Below, piece by piece: positions 47,228-57,526 of a DNA stretch of 64,000 nucleotides. The translations under genes were made by a program, and so were the position numbers. Origin of the DNA: Megalobrama amblycephala (taxonomy: Eukaryota; Chordata; Actinopteri; Cypriniformes; Xenocyprididae). The stretch is from positions 1,576,171 through 1,640,170 of the forward strand of contig NC_063046.1 in assembly GCF_018812025.1 (NCBI RefSeq), read 5' to 3'. Numbering within the stretch: position 1 is the first letter of the stretch; every line of letters starts with the position of its first letter. The notes beneath the pieces are model-generated. The model was not told where the DNA came from and made no database searches. It saw only the letters and a program-made list of their open reading frames with translations.

Positions 47228-47821
47228 TCAGAAGACGAAGAGAAGATTTGTTGAGGACTTAGATGTTGAAGAAGACTCCAAAGCCTGGATTCTGGAATTC
47301 ATTTCGGAGAGCGAAAACTGAATGTTGGACAATGCTGACAACACTGGGTCGTTGCTTTGGACTGAAGAAGAGTAGACTTGTCGGGCTGAGACGGCAGAAC
47401 TGCCGGCCCGCTTGGGTGCAGGATCAGCCGAAGTGGAAGCCGGGTCAAGGTTCTTCCTCTTCTGCACCTGTTTCCTGCCGGAGAAAGGAGGAGGAGGAGG
47501 AAAATCTGCTGTGGAGATGTCGATTTTCCCACAGAGCAAAGTAAACAGTTCCTTATGCGTAGCTCCAATCTGAGCCGGGATATCGTGTCTGTACAAAATT
47601 TCCAGTAACTTGGGTATTGGCCAGTCAATGATGCTAGGAGGACTAATTGTTTTACTCGCCAGACGAGAGCTCTGACGGACAGAAGCGTTGCTTTCGTCTT
47701 GAATAGCTTCCTCTGCTTGACTGATTTGCTGGGATTCTTCGATGGATTCAACTTGCCATTGATCCTCATCATTTGCGGTGGAAGACATGGTCAACAGATA
47801 AGTGAGTACAGCAAAATACAA
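47228..47821 (-). CDS. Ngaro gag N-terminal region
   Basis: 197-residue frame starting near the A1 repeat. It has acidic Gln/Glu-rich text (residues 18-45), a SAP-like stretch IPKLLEILYRHDIPAQIG (residues 70-87), a proline/lysine linker and a coiled-coil-like C-terminus (SALSNIQFSLSEMNSRIQAL). It probably is the structural protein start; a frame break between 47065 and 47228 separates it from the zinc-finger part. Confidence 0.6.
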   Translation of the reverse strand: MYFAVLTYLLTMSSTANDEDQWQVESIEESQQISQAEEAIQDESNASVRQSSRLASKTISPPSIIDWPIPKLLEILYRHDIPAQIGATHKELFTLLCGKIDISTADFPPPPPFSGRKQVQKRKNLDPASTSADPAPKRAGSSAVSARQVYSSSVQSNDPVLSALSNIQFSLSEMNSRIQALESSSTSKSSTNLLFVF

Positions 47822-47853
47822 TATTAATCAAATTTTTTGCAGTTCGCGCTCTG

Positions 47854-48044
47854 CAAGCAGTGTGCAGTGGAAGCAGCCAAGCAGACAGACTATGAATACA
47901 TTTAAATAAGGCGCCCCATTTGAAAGTCATCAATCGAGTGCCTAGGAATTGGATCAGCTGATAAGCCGAGTTAAGATTTTAACAATCAGCTGATAGAGGA
48001 GCTTGACTACGTGACCTGCCTGAAATGATGCTGACGCTTAATTT
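47854..48044 (-). repeat. Ngaro A1 terminal repeat
   Basis: 5' terminal repeat, matching A2 at 43219-43410 with about ten differences by eye. Confidence 0.92.
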
Positions 48045-49136
48045 ATGTACATCTCTATAGGTTTTTTTTAATGCCCCTTTCTATTTCAACATTTCTTTAT
48101 TCCTCTATGAATTCCTTGTTGTATGATGTCCTTGTTTTTTTTTAGTATTTATGCTTTTGCTCTTTATGATTTATAAGACCTATATGATCATTTGTATGTA
48201 AGCCTTTATGCCCCATTGAATTTATGCTTTCATTTAATGACTTTTGCTCTTATGTCTTTCATTTTGTTCCTTTTTATGTCTTTGCCATTTCTATTTGATT
48301 CTTATACTAATGCTTTTTCACTCCTCTCATTTGTCACTCTTTCATTTATGACCCTTGATCTTGTACATGTGCCTTTTTGAAGCAAATTATTAATGTATAA
48401 CTTGCATGACTTTTTAGTATATAACTTTATTAGTGTTGTTAACTTGGCTATTTCTGGCTTTATGCACCTTTTGTATTTACTCCTTTTTCCAGATGTAGTG
48501 TTGACATTTAAATGCATTTGCTTCATTTATACTGCAAAACTTTTTTTTATTTTATTTTTTTAATTTACTTGTTTGAAGTCTTTTATGTGGTCTGGTCTAG
48601 TCTGTTGTGATGTGCTGGTAGACTCTGGGGTCTTCACAAGTTAGCTCTCCGAACAAGGACAGCTTCACAGACCAAGACTGCAGGATTTGACCACAGGACA
48701 AACTGACCCCTAGTAGAAGTTCAATTTCTCGCAGGCCCCTCACCATAAACTGGGAAGGGAGATTGAACAGGTTTCCTTCTAAAATACCTGTAAATATATT
48801 CTATACAACATCTCCTTGAATGTCATCAACTTCACAAGTACCATGTCTTCTAGATGAGTTGGTCAGCTTCTTTGACCAGTTGGATGTGTTGCTTCTTTGA
48901 TGGCCTCACTTGTAGTCATTTACAACTTCTCCAGAATTAAGCTCTTCTACCCTCATTTGCTTTTTGAACTTTGGGAATGTGGAGTTTTTTTGGTAAACCT
49001 TTTGAAATTGACTCCAGGTATCCATTTGTCCTTACTCATCTCTTTATTGGGTTGAGCCATGTTACTTAACACCTTTGGAGAATATGGCTATTCTGCAATG
49101 CAGCCTCTGATCAACCCATGTCAGGGATATTACTTG
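48045..49136. other. T-rich low-complexity spacer
   Basis: Continues the pyrimidine-rich text that precedes the Ngaro insertion (42660-42912). No gene. Confidence 0.5.
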
Positions 49137-49210
49137 GTGAGGAGCAGAATGGTGTAGATTCAATCACCTGTAGGTGCATGTCCAAAACCACAAGCTCAGA
49201 TATCAGAGGA
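49137..49210. repeat. Dispersed repeat, right copy
   Basis: Same orientation as 42386-42458. Confidence 0.65.
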
Positions 49211-49426
49211 GTTACCCAAAATTCGGCAGCAAATATGTATTTTACAATACGCACACTAAGTTTGAGGGAAGGTTGACCATTTGCATGTTTATATATTAAA
49301 TCAATGTTAACGAGCAGTTAATGGTTTGTTTGCTTGCTTTTTTTTTTTTTTTTTTTTTTTTGACTGGCCTTCCAGCCAGTGTAACTAAGACATTGAGCAT
49401 GATCACATCTGTTTTGCAATCAGCTA

Positions 49427-49635
49427 AACATGGAACACACGACACCGGGACAGCCTGCAACGAACTGACAAAGACACCATGTAGACACGCACATTAAATA
49501 GCAAACACTGAACAAGACACGGCTGGCAGCACATCACAATCAGACAGGTGGGTGACGCCCACACAATCACTCACTCACAGGCAACACACACCACAACCAC
49601 ACGAGGGCGAGTAAGTGAACCCATGAACCGTGACA
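49427..49635 (-). repeat. 3' LTR, truncated
   Basis: Matches 54210-54423 (one TCAC unit shorter) and then stops at 49427 where unrelated sequence begins, so the R/U5 end is lost. It starts TGTCACGG on the minus strand. Confidence 0.88.
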
Positions 49636-49649
49636 GTACCCCCCTCTCC
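49636..49649 (-). other. Polypurine tract
   Basis: Minus-strand GAGAGGGGGGTAC lies directly before the 3' LTR, in the place where plus-strand DNA synthesis is primed. Confidence 0.8.
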
Positions 49650-50960
49650 TACGAGCGCCTCCTGGCGCTCCCAGGAGAGCCTACCTGTCGATTGTAATCA
49701 TCAATAAGAGAGTGGTCCAGGATGTCCCTGGCAGGAACCCAACTCCTCTCCTCCGGACCGTAACCTTCCCAGTCCACCAAGTACTGGAATCCGCGTCCCC
49801 TCCGCCTAGCGTCCAAGATATGACGGACCGAATAAGTAAGTTCCCCATCTATGAGTCGCGGCGGGGGAGGAACCAGAACCGGCGGATTAATGTTAGAATG
49901 AAAAACAGGTTTAATTTTAGACACGTGAAAAACGGGATGAATTCTGCGGTACGCTGGTGGCAATTTGAGGCGGACAGTCACTGGGCTAAGAATTTTGGTG
50001 ACCGTAAACGGGCCAATAAATGTGGGTGCTAACTTGTTACTCACGGAGTGGAGTGGAATGTTCTTGGATGAAAGCCACACTTTTTGATCAACGACGTATA
50101 CGGGAGGCTTCAGCCGGTGGCGGTCGGCCTGGGCCTTGGTGCGCGCTCCCACCTGAAGAAGAGTCTCTCGGGCTCTTCTCCACGTGTGACGACACCTCTG
50201 GACGAAGGCGTGAGCGGAGGGGACCGCGACTTCGGATTCCAGACTGGGAAAGGCAGGTGGCTGGTAACCTAGACTACACTGAAAAGGCGACAGGTCCGTA
50301 GCCAACACTGGTAACGAGTTGTGCGCGTACTCCACCCAAGGAAGCTGCTGACTCCAGGAGGAAGGATTCTGAGCAACCCGACATCGCAACATTCTCTCCA
50401 AATCCTGGTTGGCTCTCTCAGCTTGCCCGTTCGTCTGGGGATGGAATCCAGATGACAAACTAACAGTTGCCCCCAGTAAACGACAAAACTCCTTCCAGAA
50501 TTTGGAGGTAAATTGGGATCCCCTGTCAGAAACAACGTCTACCGGGAGGCCATGGATACGGAAGACGTGATTAATGACAGTAACCGCTGTCTCCTTGGCA
50601 GTGTGTAATTTGGGCAAGGGGATGAAATGCGCCGCCTTCGAGAACCGGTCCACTACGGTCAAAATCACCGTATTGCCCTGTGAAGGAGGGAGGCCTGTGA
50701 CAAAATCTAGCGCTATGTGGGACCAGGGTCTCGAAGGGACAGACAGCGGTTGAAGGAGTCCATCAGGGGAACGATTGGAAGTCTTACCATGAGCGCAGAC
50801 AGAGCAAGCCAAAACAAAACTGTGAAAGTCGCGAGCCATGCAGGGCCACCAGAATCGTTGTTTAACCAAAAAATTGGTACGACTAACCCCTGGATGACAA
50901 GCCAGATTGGAATCGTGGCCCCATCAGATAACGTCTGAACGTAACCCCTCTGACACAAAT
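49650..50960 (-). CDS. Gypsy integrase with C-terminal chromodomain
   Basis: Inserts the cDNA into chromosomes. The frame from 50869 is 406 residues and open. The zinc-binding end shows C22-x2-C25 (ACSVCAHGK), with its upstream His part ([13 protein letters not shown]) in the same frame before the first Met. The DDE triad is D55 (ALDFVTGLP), D115 (VSDRGSQF) and E151 (NGQAERANQ), with the usual D-35-E spacing. A GPF-type module ([10 protein letters not shown]) and a chromodomain ([13 protein letters not shown], then [16 protein letters not shown]) follow; chromodomains steer chromoviruses to certain chromatin. This is the best-preserved part of the element. Confidence 0.88.
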
Positions 50961-50999
50961 AACCGACTCGGTGGGCACCCGGGCGGAGGCGTTACCCCT

Positions 51000-52420
51000 T
51001 CTAAGGCCATGCGGACCTTCGACTCGACCTCCCATGTGAGTGAAGAGACAATGAGTCTCTCAGGTAGAATACACTCGGGAGTGGATGGGCGCTCGGAACG
51101 ATCAAAAACACGAGATAAAGCATCGGGCTTGATGTTTTTGGACCCGGGACGGTAAGATAAAGAAAACTCAAAACGACCGAAAAACAGAGCCCACCGAGCC
51201 TGCCTAGAGTTAAGTCATTTAGCGGATCTGATATATTCAAGGTTCTTATGATCAGTCCAGACGATGAAAGGTACCCCCGAACCCTCCAACCAGTGACGCC
51301 ACTCTTCCAAAGCTAATTTGACCGCCAGCAGCTCCCTGTTACCAATGTCGTAATTGCGCTCGGCAGCAGTTAAACGATGTGAAAAAAAACACGCAAGGAT
51401 GCATCTTATCGTCCGCTGCGGAGCGCTGGGATAGAACTGCACCTACCCCCACCTCTGACGCATCAACCTCCACCACAAACTGACGTGAAGGATCAGGGGC
51501 GACAAGAATGGGAGCCGAAACGAAGCGGCTTTTGAGGTTGGAGAATGCAGCCTCAGCTGCAGCCGACCACCTGAACGCCGTTGCGGGGGAGGTCAAGGCA
51601 GTCAGAGGAGCGGCTAGTTGGCTGAAATTGCGAATAAAACGCTGGTAAAAATTGGCGAATCCCAAAAACTTCTGCGGGGCCCTGCGGGAATTGGCCAATC
51701 CACCACAGCCTTAACCTTGTCAGGATCCATGCACACCCCCTCGGACGATACAATGTACCCCAAAAATGGAACTGACTGTGCATGAAAAACGCACTTCTCC
51801 GCCTTGACAAAAAGCCCATTCTCTAACAGCCTCTGGAGTACTCGTCTGATGTGTTGCACATGTTCCTGGAGAGAGGAAGAAAATATCAGTATGTCGTCCA
51901 GGTAGACATATATGAACTGATCGACCACGTCTCTCTACATGTCATTGACGAGTGCTTGGAAGACGGCGGGCGAGTTGGAAAGGCCGAAGGGCATAACCAA
52001 GTATTCAAAGTGCCCTCTAGGGGTGTTAAAAGCCGTCTTCCACTCATCCCCCTCCGTAATGCGAACCAAATGATAAGCGTTGCGCAGGTCTAATTTTGTG
52101 AATAGAGATACGCCCTGCAGCCGTTCAAAGGCAGAGGACATCAACGGCAAAGGATAAGTATTCTTTACCGTGATGTTGTTCAGTCCTCTGTAATCAATGC
52201 ACGGCCGCAGGGACCCATCCTTCTTACCCACGAAAAAAAACCCTGCCCCCAGCGGGAGACGAGGAAGGGCGGATGATCCCAGCTGCCAGAGAATCAGAAA
52301 TATATTTCTCCATGACCTCCCTTTCTGGATTAGAAAGTTAATATAACTTGCCTTTAGGCGGAGAAGACCCTGGAACTAAGTCTATGGCACAGTCATAGGG
52401 ACAATGCGGAGGGAGAGAAG
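51000..52420 (-). pseudogene. Gypsy reverse transcriptase and RNase H, frame-broken
   Basis: Pieces in different frames give [55 protein letters not shown] (YLDD near 51895-51906), [14 protein letters not shown], then RNase [38 protein letters not shown] and [10 protein letters not shown]. Stops (TAA just after RSAK near 51220, another near 52338) and frameshifts near 51400, 51690 and 51930 destroy it. Confidence 0.85.
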
Positions 52421-53229
52421 CAGCCTGGGTATTTACTGAACACTTCCTTCAGGTCGTGGTACTCCTGGGGCACGTTTGACAGGTTCACTGACTCCTCCTG
52501 CAACACAGAACGAGATACAGAAGAACAAGCAGACAACAAACAAGACGCATGACAGTGCTGACTCCACTCCGCCACGGATCCCTGGCCCCACTCAATCCTG
52601 GGCTTGTGTTCCATCAGCCATGGGTGCCCAAGGACGATGGGATGATGAACCGTTCTGGAGAGGTAAAATGACAGCAGTTCAGTATGATTACCAGAAATGA
52701 TGACGGTTATGGACTCCGTGACGTGTGTGATGGTGGGTAATTTCTGTCCGTTGAGAGCGAAAACAGATATGACATGATCCAGAGGGTGAATAGGAATGTG
52801 CAATCGTGTTGCCAGATCCCAGTCCATAATGCTTCCCTCAGCGCCCGAGTTGACCAGAGCCTGGCAGATGTGATGTCCCGATACCCACTGCAGTCTCACC
52901 GGGAGGAGCGTCGCAGACGAGGATTTATCCAAGGCTAGACCGCCCGACAATAACCTCGGTCCTACTGCTGGACTTCTGTCCTTTACTGGGCAGTCCTTAA
53001 GAAAATGTCCAGCTCCACCACAGTACAAACAAAGTCCTTTTTCCCTCCGGTGTGTCCTCTCCTCCCGGGAGAGCCGAGCTCTCCCCACCTGTATGGGCTC
53101 AGGATCAAACGGGTGACCGACCGTGTTCTCTCCGCTGATCCCCACGGCAACCAGTTCCTCGAGATGCGCTACAGGCTTCCTGTGTTCAGCACGTTCGTGC
53201 AAAAGTGCAAACTCGCAGCGCGAGCTCAA
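52393..53229 (-). pseudogene. Gypsy gag zinc knuckle and protease
   Basis: A CX2CX4HX4C nucleocapsid knuckle at C67-C70-H75-C80 is followed by a retropepsin-like domain (ALVNSGAEGSIMDWDLA). The catalytic Asp of the DSG/DTG motif is Asn here (N127), so the protease would be dead. The frame ends in the RT linker ([15 protein letters not shown]) and is shifted relative to both neighbours. Confidence 0.82.
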
Positions 53230-53905
53230 TCAGTCCGTTACGAGTGGTGGGTAGATCCAGTGAATAAATTTCTTGTTGAACACGGTCGGCCAGCCCATGC
53301 AGGAACACATCCCACTGCGCCTCCTCGTTCCATTTACACTCCGCTGCCAGGGTGCGGAACTCAATGGCGTAGTCGGAAACAGGTCGAACTCCCTGCCGCA
53401 GGTCCGCGAGCTTGCGAGCAGCCTCCCGTCCCGCCACCGAACGGTCGAACACTCGCCTCATCTCCTGCGACAGGGACTGGAACGAGGAGCAGCATGGATG
53501 GTTGTTTTCCCACACCGCCGTTCCCCATAACGCCGCTCGTCCAGTCAATAAAGTCACAACCAACGTTACTTTAGACTCCTCAGAAGAGAACGTGTTAGGT
53601 TGCAGAGAGAAATAAATAGAGCATTTAGACAAAAAAGCTCTACAAGCATCAGGTTCTCCACCATACCTCTCAGGTGCAGGAATACGAGGTTCTTGTTGCG
53701 TGCTGGCAGATGAGTGGGGAACGGACGGTGGGGCTGGCGCAGTGGGAGATGAAAGATGTAATACCTGGGTCGAGAGCTCAGCCACCTGCGCCACCAACGC
53801 TTGCACGGCACGAGCAGTGGCCATCACCTGCTCATCCTGCTGATCCATCCGTTGAGCGCTCTCACTCAAAAACTCCTGAATATTCGACGAACTTGCTGGA
53901 TCCAT
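53186..53905 (-). pseudogene. Gypsy gag N-terminal and capsid region
   Basis: Starts MDPASSSNIQEF six bases or so after the primer site. It has a coiled-coil-like segment (residues 10-50), a proline linker, then capsid text (PERYGGEPDACRAFLSKC, VTLVVTLLTGRAALWGTA, FDRSVAGREAARKLADLRQG). It goes out of frame at LIELALRV near 53215, just before the knuckle. Confidence 0.82.
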
Positions 53906-53910
53906 TCTTG

Positions 53911-53921
53911 GTCAGTTCGTT
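53911..53921 (-). other. Predicted self-priming primer binding site
   Basis: The minus-strand sequence right after the 5' LTR contains AACGAACTGAC. It has no TGG start as tRNA primer sites have. It is exactly complementary to GTCAGTTCGTT inside the LTR (54243-54253), which lies where the transcript is expected to begin. Confidence 0.72.
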
Positions 53922-53922
53922 C

Positions 53923-54423
53923 TGTCAGGAAATGAACATGGAGAGAGGATCCAAGTGCAAGTAAAACAATATTTATTGACAGAATACGCTGTACAATAAC
54001 TTCACTCCAAATGGGCAGTCGTTGCAGTGACTGAGGCGTGCTGAAGCAATGGCGTGCAGAGGCAGATGAACAGGGTGGCGCAGGGCTGCAGCGGCTATCA
54101 GAAACCAAGGATTATCCAACCCAGACGTGGGCACAAGACGACTGTTCATATAATCCAACCCAGACACGGGCACAAGACGACAATCCAGAAATCCAGGAAA
54201 CGGGAAGTGAAACACGGAACACACGACACCGGGGCAGCCTGCAACGAACTGACAAAGACACCATGTAGACACGCACATTAAATAGCAAACACTGAACAAG
54301 ACACGGCTGGCAGCACATCACAATCAGACAGGTGGGTGACGCCCACACAATCACTCACTCACTCACAGGCAACACACACCACAACCACACGAGGGCGAGT
54401 AAGTGAACCCATGAACCGTGACA
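53923..54423 (-). repeat. 5' LTR, full length
   Basis: 501 bp with TGTCA at the start and TGACA at the end (minus strand). U3 contains a TATA-like box at 54277-54284. Confidence 0.85.
54277..54284 (-). promoter_or_regulatory. LTR TATA-like box
   Basis: Minus-strand TATTTAAT, 31 bases upstream of GTCAGTTCGTT (54253). This spacing predicts transcription starting at the self-priming sequence. An equivalent box is kept in the truncated 3' LTR. Confidence 0.65.
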
Positions 54424-54853
54424 TAATGTTAGTTTAGAAACACAACTGATCATTGTTAGTTTTATCTCAGGTCCATTAAATAAGTTCTTTTGATTTTAGT
54501 AATGTTATTAAACAGTAACTAAGAAATGAACATTAACTAAGAATAATTAATGCTTTATAAGTATTTTTCATTGTCAGTTTGATAATAATGAATTAACATG
54601 TTAACTAATGAAGCCATAAGTCACAAAGTGTTACTGAACAATAACAAATAATCAGAACATTTCTAATCATTAGGGCATGTTGTAGTCCAGATTAAAATAT
54701 AAAAATGTTTAGGTTTGAAAATAAATATCCTTTTAAGTCTTTTTTAATTATTCAGTTTTTGGTGCTGTGATGAACAACACTGAGATTACAAAAAAATGAA
54801 TGGCTGTTTGAAGCATTTTAAAAACTTCACCAGCGCAGTTACTTTGTTTGCAC

Positions 54854-54869
54854 GGTTTCCGTGGTAACC
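54854..54869. promoter_or_regulatory. RFX X-box candidate
   Basis: GGTTTCCGTGGTAACC fits the palindromic X-box GTNRCC-NRGYAAC bound by RFX factors. Context unproven. Confidence 0.4.
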
Positions 54870-54889
54870 GCTGCATGCTGCTGTTCCAT

Positions 54890-54907
54890 CAGCGCCCTCT
54901 GCTGTCA
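54890..54907 (-). promoter_or_regulatory. CTCF-like motif candidate
   Basis: CAGCGCCCTCTGCTGTCA resembles the reverse of the CTCF core (AGCGCCMYCTRSTGG). It lies 20 bp from the X-box. Confidence 0.35.
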
Positions 54908-55189
54908 GAGAGTGAACGTGCGCTTTCATTCAGCGCGTCTCCTTCACTCGTTCAGTCATGTGCTTCTCATGCACGATGGGCTTGTTTACATCTGAGCGCG
55001 TGTCCTTTTGACGCAGAATACAGTTGTGTTGTACATTTTATACGAGTGATGGGTAAAGTATTCTTAATTGCATTATAAAAAAAATTAAATTGGTAATAAA
55101 TTATTATTTACGGTATTCTGAAGTGCCCACGATTACAATATCGTGCTTATTCATTATCGCGATTTATCGCATTACCGAATATCGGCACA

Positions 55190-56038
55190 AGTCTACATCT
55201 GACCATAGAAGCCGGTCCAGTTTGAAGTTCCAGTCGTGTCTGACAACTGAATATGCTGGAGATTGTTTCTGGATGAGAGCAGAGGATTTTTCTTGAAACC
55301 CTCCTGAACAACTTGTGGGGATGTAGGTGCTGTTTGATCTTTTTTTTTTTAGGCTTTCTGAGACTCAAGACTCAACTAACCTCTGCAATTCTCCAGCTGT
55401 AATTCTTGGAGAGTCTTTGGCCATTCAAACTCTCCTCCTCACTTCACATTAGGATGATTTAGACACACGTCCTCTTCCAGGCAGATTTGTAACATCTTTA
55501 GTTAATTGGAACTTCTTAATTATTGCCCTGATAGTGGAAATGGGGATTTTCAATGCTTTAGCTATTTTCTTACAGCCACTTTCTATTTTGTGAAGCTCAA
55601 CAGTCTTTTGCTGTACATCAGAACTATATTCTTTGGTTTTACTCATTGTGATGAATGATTAAGGAAATTTGGCCTCTGTGTTTCCTCATGTTTATTCTCC
55701 TGTGGAACAGGAAGTCATGGCTGGACAATTTCATGTTCATGATCACCCTGGTGTGCTAAAAAAAATGTAAATATGAATGGGAATATACTTCAGAGATAAT
55801 TTACTCATAAGAATTTCTAGGGGTGCCAATAATTGTGGCCAACATGTATTGGAGAAAAACATTTATTTCATAATGTGAGTTTCCCCCCACATTCAACTGT
55901 TTTCCTTCAATGAAAGGTTAGAATTTTGTGAATTTTTTTGAATGAAAGATCAAAAGGATAAACAATGCAGATTTATTTTCACAGCCGCCTTTGCTCATAA
56001 TTACTAAGGGTGCCAATAATTGTGGAGGGTAGTGAGTG
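55190..56038 (-). pseudogene. Tc1-like transposon remnant, 5' half
   Basis: On the minus strand, the right end starts CACTCACTACCCTCCACAAT, a Tc1-family inverted-repeat end, and a second related ATAATTGTGGCC block lies near 55830. The 55449-55646 frame has the N-terminal helix-turn-helix DNA-binding part of the transposase (MSKTKEYSSDVQQKTVELHK, IAKALKIPISTIRAIIKKF, LPGRGRVSK). Out-of-frame continuations (TPRITAGELQ-like, LHPHKLFRRVSRK) reach 55190. The DDE catalytic part and other end are missing. Confidence 0.8.
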
Positions 56039-56040
56039 TA

Positions 56041-56055
56041 ATATATGTATATATA

Positions 56056-56088
<33 letters not shown>
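56041..56088. repeat. (TA)n microsatellite
   Basis: Starts right after the Tc1 end; interrupted at first by TG and TC. Confidence 0.92.
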
Positions 56089-56091
<3 letters not shown>

Positions 56092-57182
56092 CATGGGAGC
56101 AAGTCAACTTATAACAGACATAAGTCTATTATGGTTTTCTACTATGCACCAAAAGGGGGCGCTAGTATACTCAAGTATAGGGTTTAAATCCAGGTGCGTA
56201 GTAGAGGAAGATATATTTGTTTGAGCCAGAGGGAAGCATGGCTTACCTGCTGCATCACCTCAAGTCAAGATGTCCTGATTAAGAAACTCTTGGTTTCCTG
56301 CTCAAAGTAAGACATTATTTTGTTTTATCTGTGCAGTGTAATTCCAACAATGTGTTTGCTGATGTTATTTTGTGTTTTCATAGCTATTACGTTTGTGTTT
56401 GCGATCATGCCATTTTTCTAATGTTAGTTCATCTGTGTTTATAGAGGGACTTCTTGAACATTGTATGTGAATTATGGTGTAATTCATTGGAAGCAGAGAT
56501 CAAGTGGATTTCTGTTATATTCTGAACTTTTTTTTGGCATCGCTTGTGGATCCTGTGGGATTTGGCACACAAGGATTAAGATCAACTTCTTTCTATGTGT
56601 TTTTTTTTTTTTTATGGATTTTTTTTCTTCTTGTATTTTTCTACATGCACAGATTTTTGCTTGACCTCAACTATAAGGGACAATTTCTTTCATCAATGGA
56701 CAATCTTTAACAAATTGTTTTGCAGTCATCATACTCCCAATATGAGTCCTTATCTGAATTTTCTCATTTATATTTGATTCAAAGATTTGGTATTTATTTT
56801 TTTGGTTTGTTTCTTTCGGTTGTTGGTTTTTGTGCTGTACTTTCATATGATATATATAAACTATTCATGACACTTAATTGCTTGGTTTTAAACTGTCTAA
56901 TTTATGTTTATGGTTAGTTATTGAGTCCACCCAAATTTCAGATTTATAACCGCCTCTTACTCAGAGTAGTTGGAGTTTTGTTAAAAACTAATATAGAAGT
57001 AAATTATACTTGATTGCATTTGGTCGTCACAAAGACATTAATGATGCCAAAGAGCCAATATTCTGGGGTCCTTGAGGACAGTTCTAAATTTGACGGGGGT
57101 CCATTACTCAAAGGTTGAGATTCTCTGGTTTAGTTCACCGTAAGGAATGTGGCATGCTTGAAGTACATGCCCCCTTTCAGCA
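56089..57182. other. No gene recognised
   Basis: Contains a CTCF-like match at 56146-56165. T-rich open frames near 56460-56920 overlap in several frames and have no domain. Confidence 0.45.
56146..56165 (+). promoter_or_regulatory. CTCF-like motif candidate
   Basis: GCACCAAAAGGGGGCGCTAG resembles CCACCAGGGGGCGCTA with mismatches at the CAG step. Confidence 0.35.

Positions 57183-57256
<74 letters not shown>
57183..57256. repeat. (AAT)n microsatellite
   Basis: About 24 triplet units. Confidence 0.97.
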
Positions 57257-57522
57257 TTATTGTCATTGTAAGAATACAACGAGATTACATTAGAGCATCA
57301 GTCGATTTCATAAAGTGCAAAAGATCTACAATAGCACAATATATAACCCAGACAGCATGTGACAAACAAGGAATGTAAAACATAAGATAGATAACCTCTA
57401 GTAGCCAGTGTGTGTCAAAATTCTATGAATGAAGTAATTTTACTCTTATTCTTAGACTTAAGAATAAATGTGATTCATAAAGGTTCCTAAGTGTTAAGGC
57501 TAGATCTTCGCTCTTAAATTAT
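57257..57522. repeat. Possible LINE 3' end fragment
   Basis: TTTATTGTCATTGTAAGAAT followed by an ACGAGATT segment resembles the reverse complement of a fish LINE tail. Weak evidence. Confidence 0.3.
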
Positions 57523-57526
57523 TTAA

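Larger units (their letters stand above)
42913..48044 (-). mobile_element. Ngaro-type tyrosine-recombinase retrotransposon (DIRS order)
   Basis: 5,132 bp, coded on the minus strand in the order gag, reverse transcriptase, RNase H, tyrosine recombinase. It has split direct repeats: A1 at the 5' end, then B1, A2 (directly abutting) and B2 at the 3' end. This A1-genes-B1-A2-B2 layout defines PAT/Ngaro-like members of the DIRS order and distinguishes them from DIRS1, which has inverted ends. No methyltransferase domain is visible. There is no target duplication, as expected for recombinase integration. ATTT precedes the B edge at the left flank and at the A2/B1 junction, and ends A1. Frame breaks in gag and RT make this copy defective. 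Confidence 0.88.
49427..54423 (-). mobile_element. Ty3/Gypsy chromovirus (sushi-like), defective copy
   Basis: LTR retrotransposon on the minus strand with order LTR, gag, protease, RT, RNase H, integrase with chromodomain, truncated LTR. Gag and pol are broken by several frameshifts and stops, and the 3' LTR keeps only its first 209 bp. The chromodomain and a predicted self-priming primer site place it near the Tf1/sushi group of chromoviruses. Confidence 0.9.
54424..55189. other. Dispersed repeat and a motif-rich patch
   Basis: Up to about 54650 the sequence resembles the GTTAATGTTAGTT-type teleost repeat (compare 5667-5860). At 54840-55030 the GC rises and RFX- and CTCF-like motifs occur. 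No exon recognised. Confidence 0.4.

Noticed and set aside
47263..47772. Alternative frames of 93 and 157 codons over the Ngaro gag
   Set aside because: Out of frame with the gag reading and without domains.
49712..50301. Plus-strand open frames opposite the integrase
   Set aside because: Shadows of the minus-strand gypsy coding sequence.
56461..56917. Phe/Leu-rich frames that look like membrane segments
   Set aside because: T-rich DNA gives Phe-rich frames in any register; three frames overlap and no splice or start signals support one.
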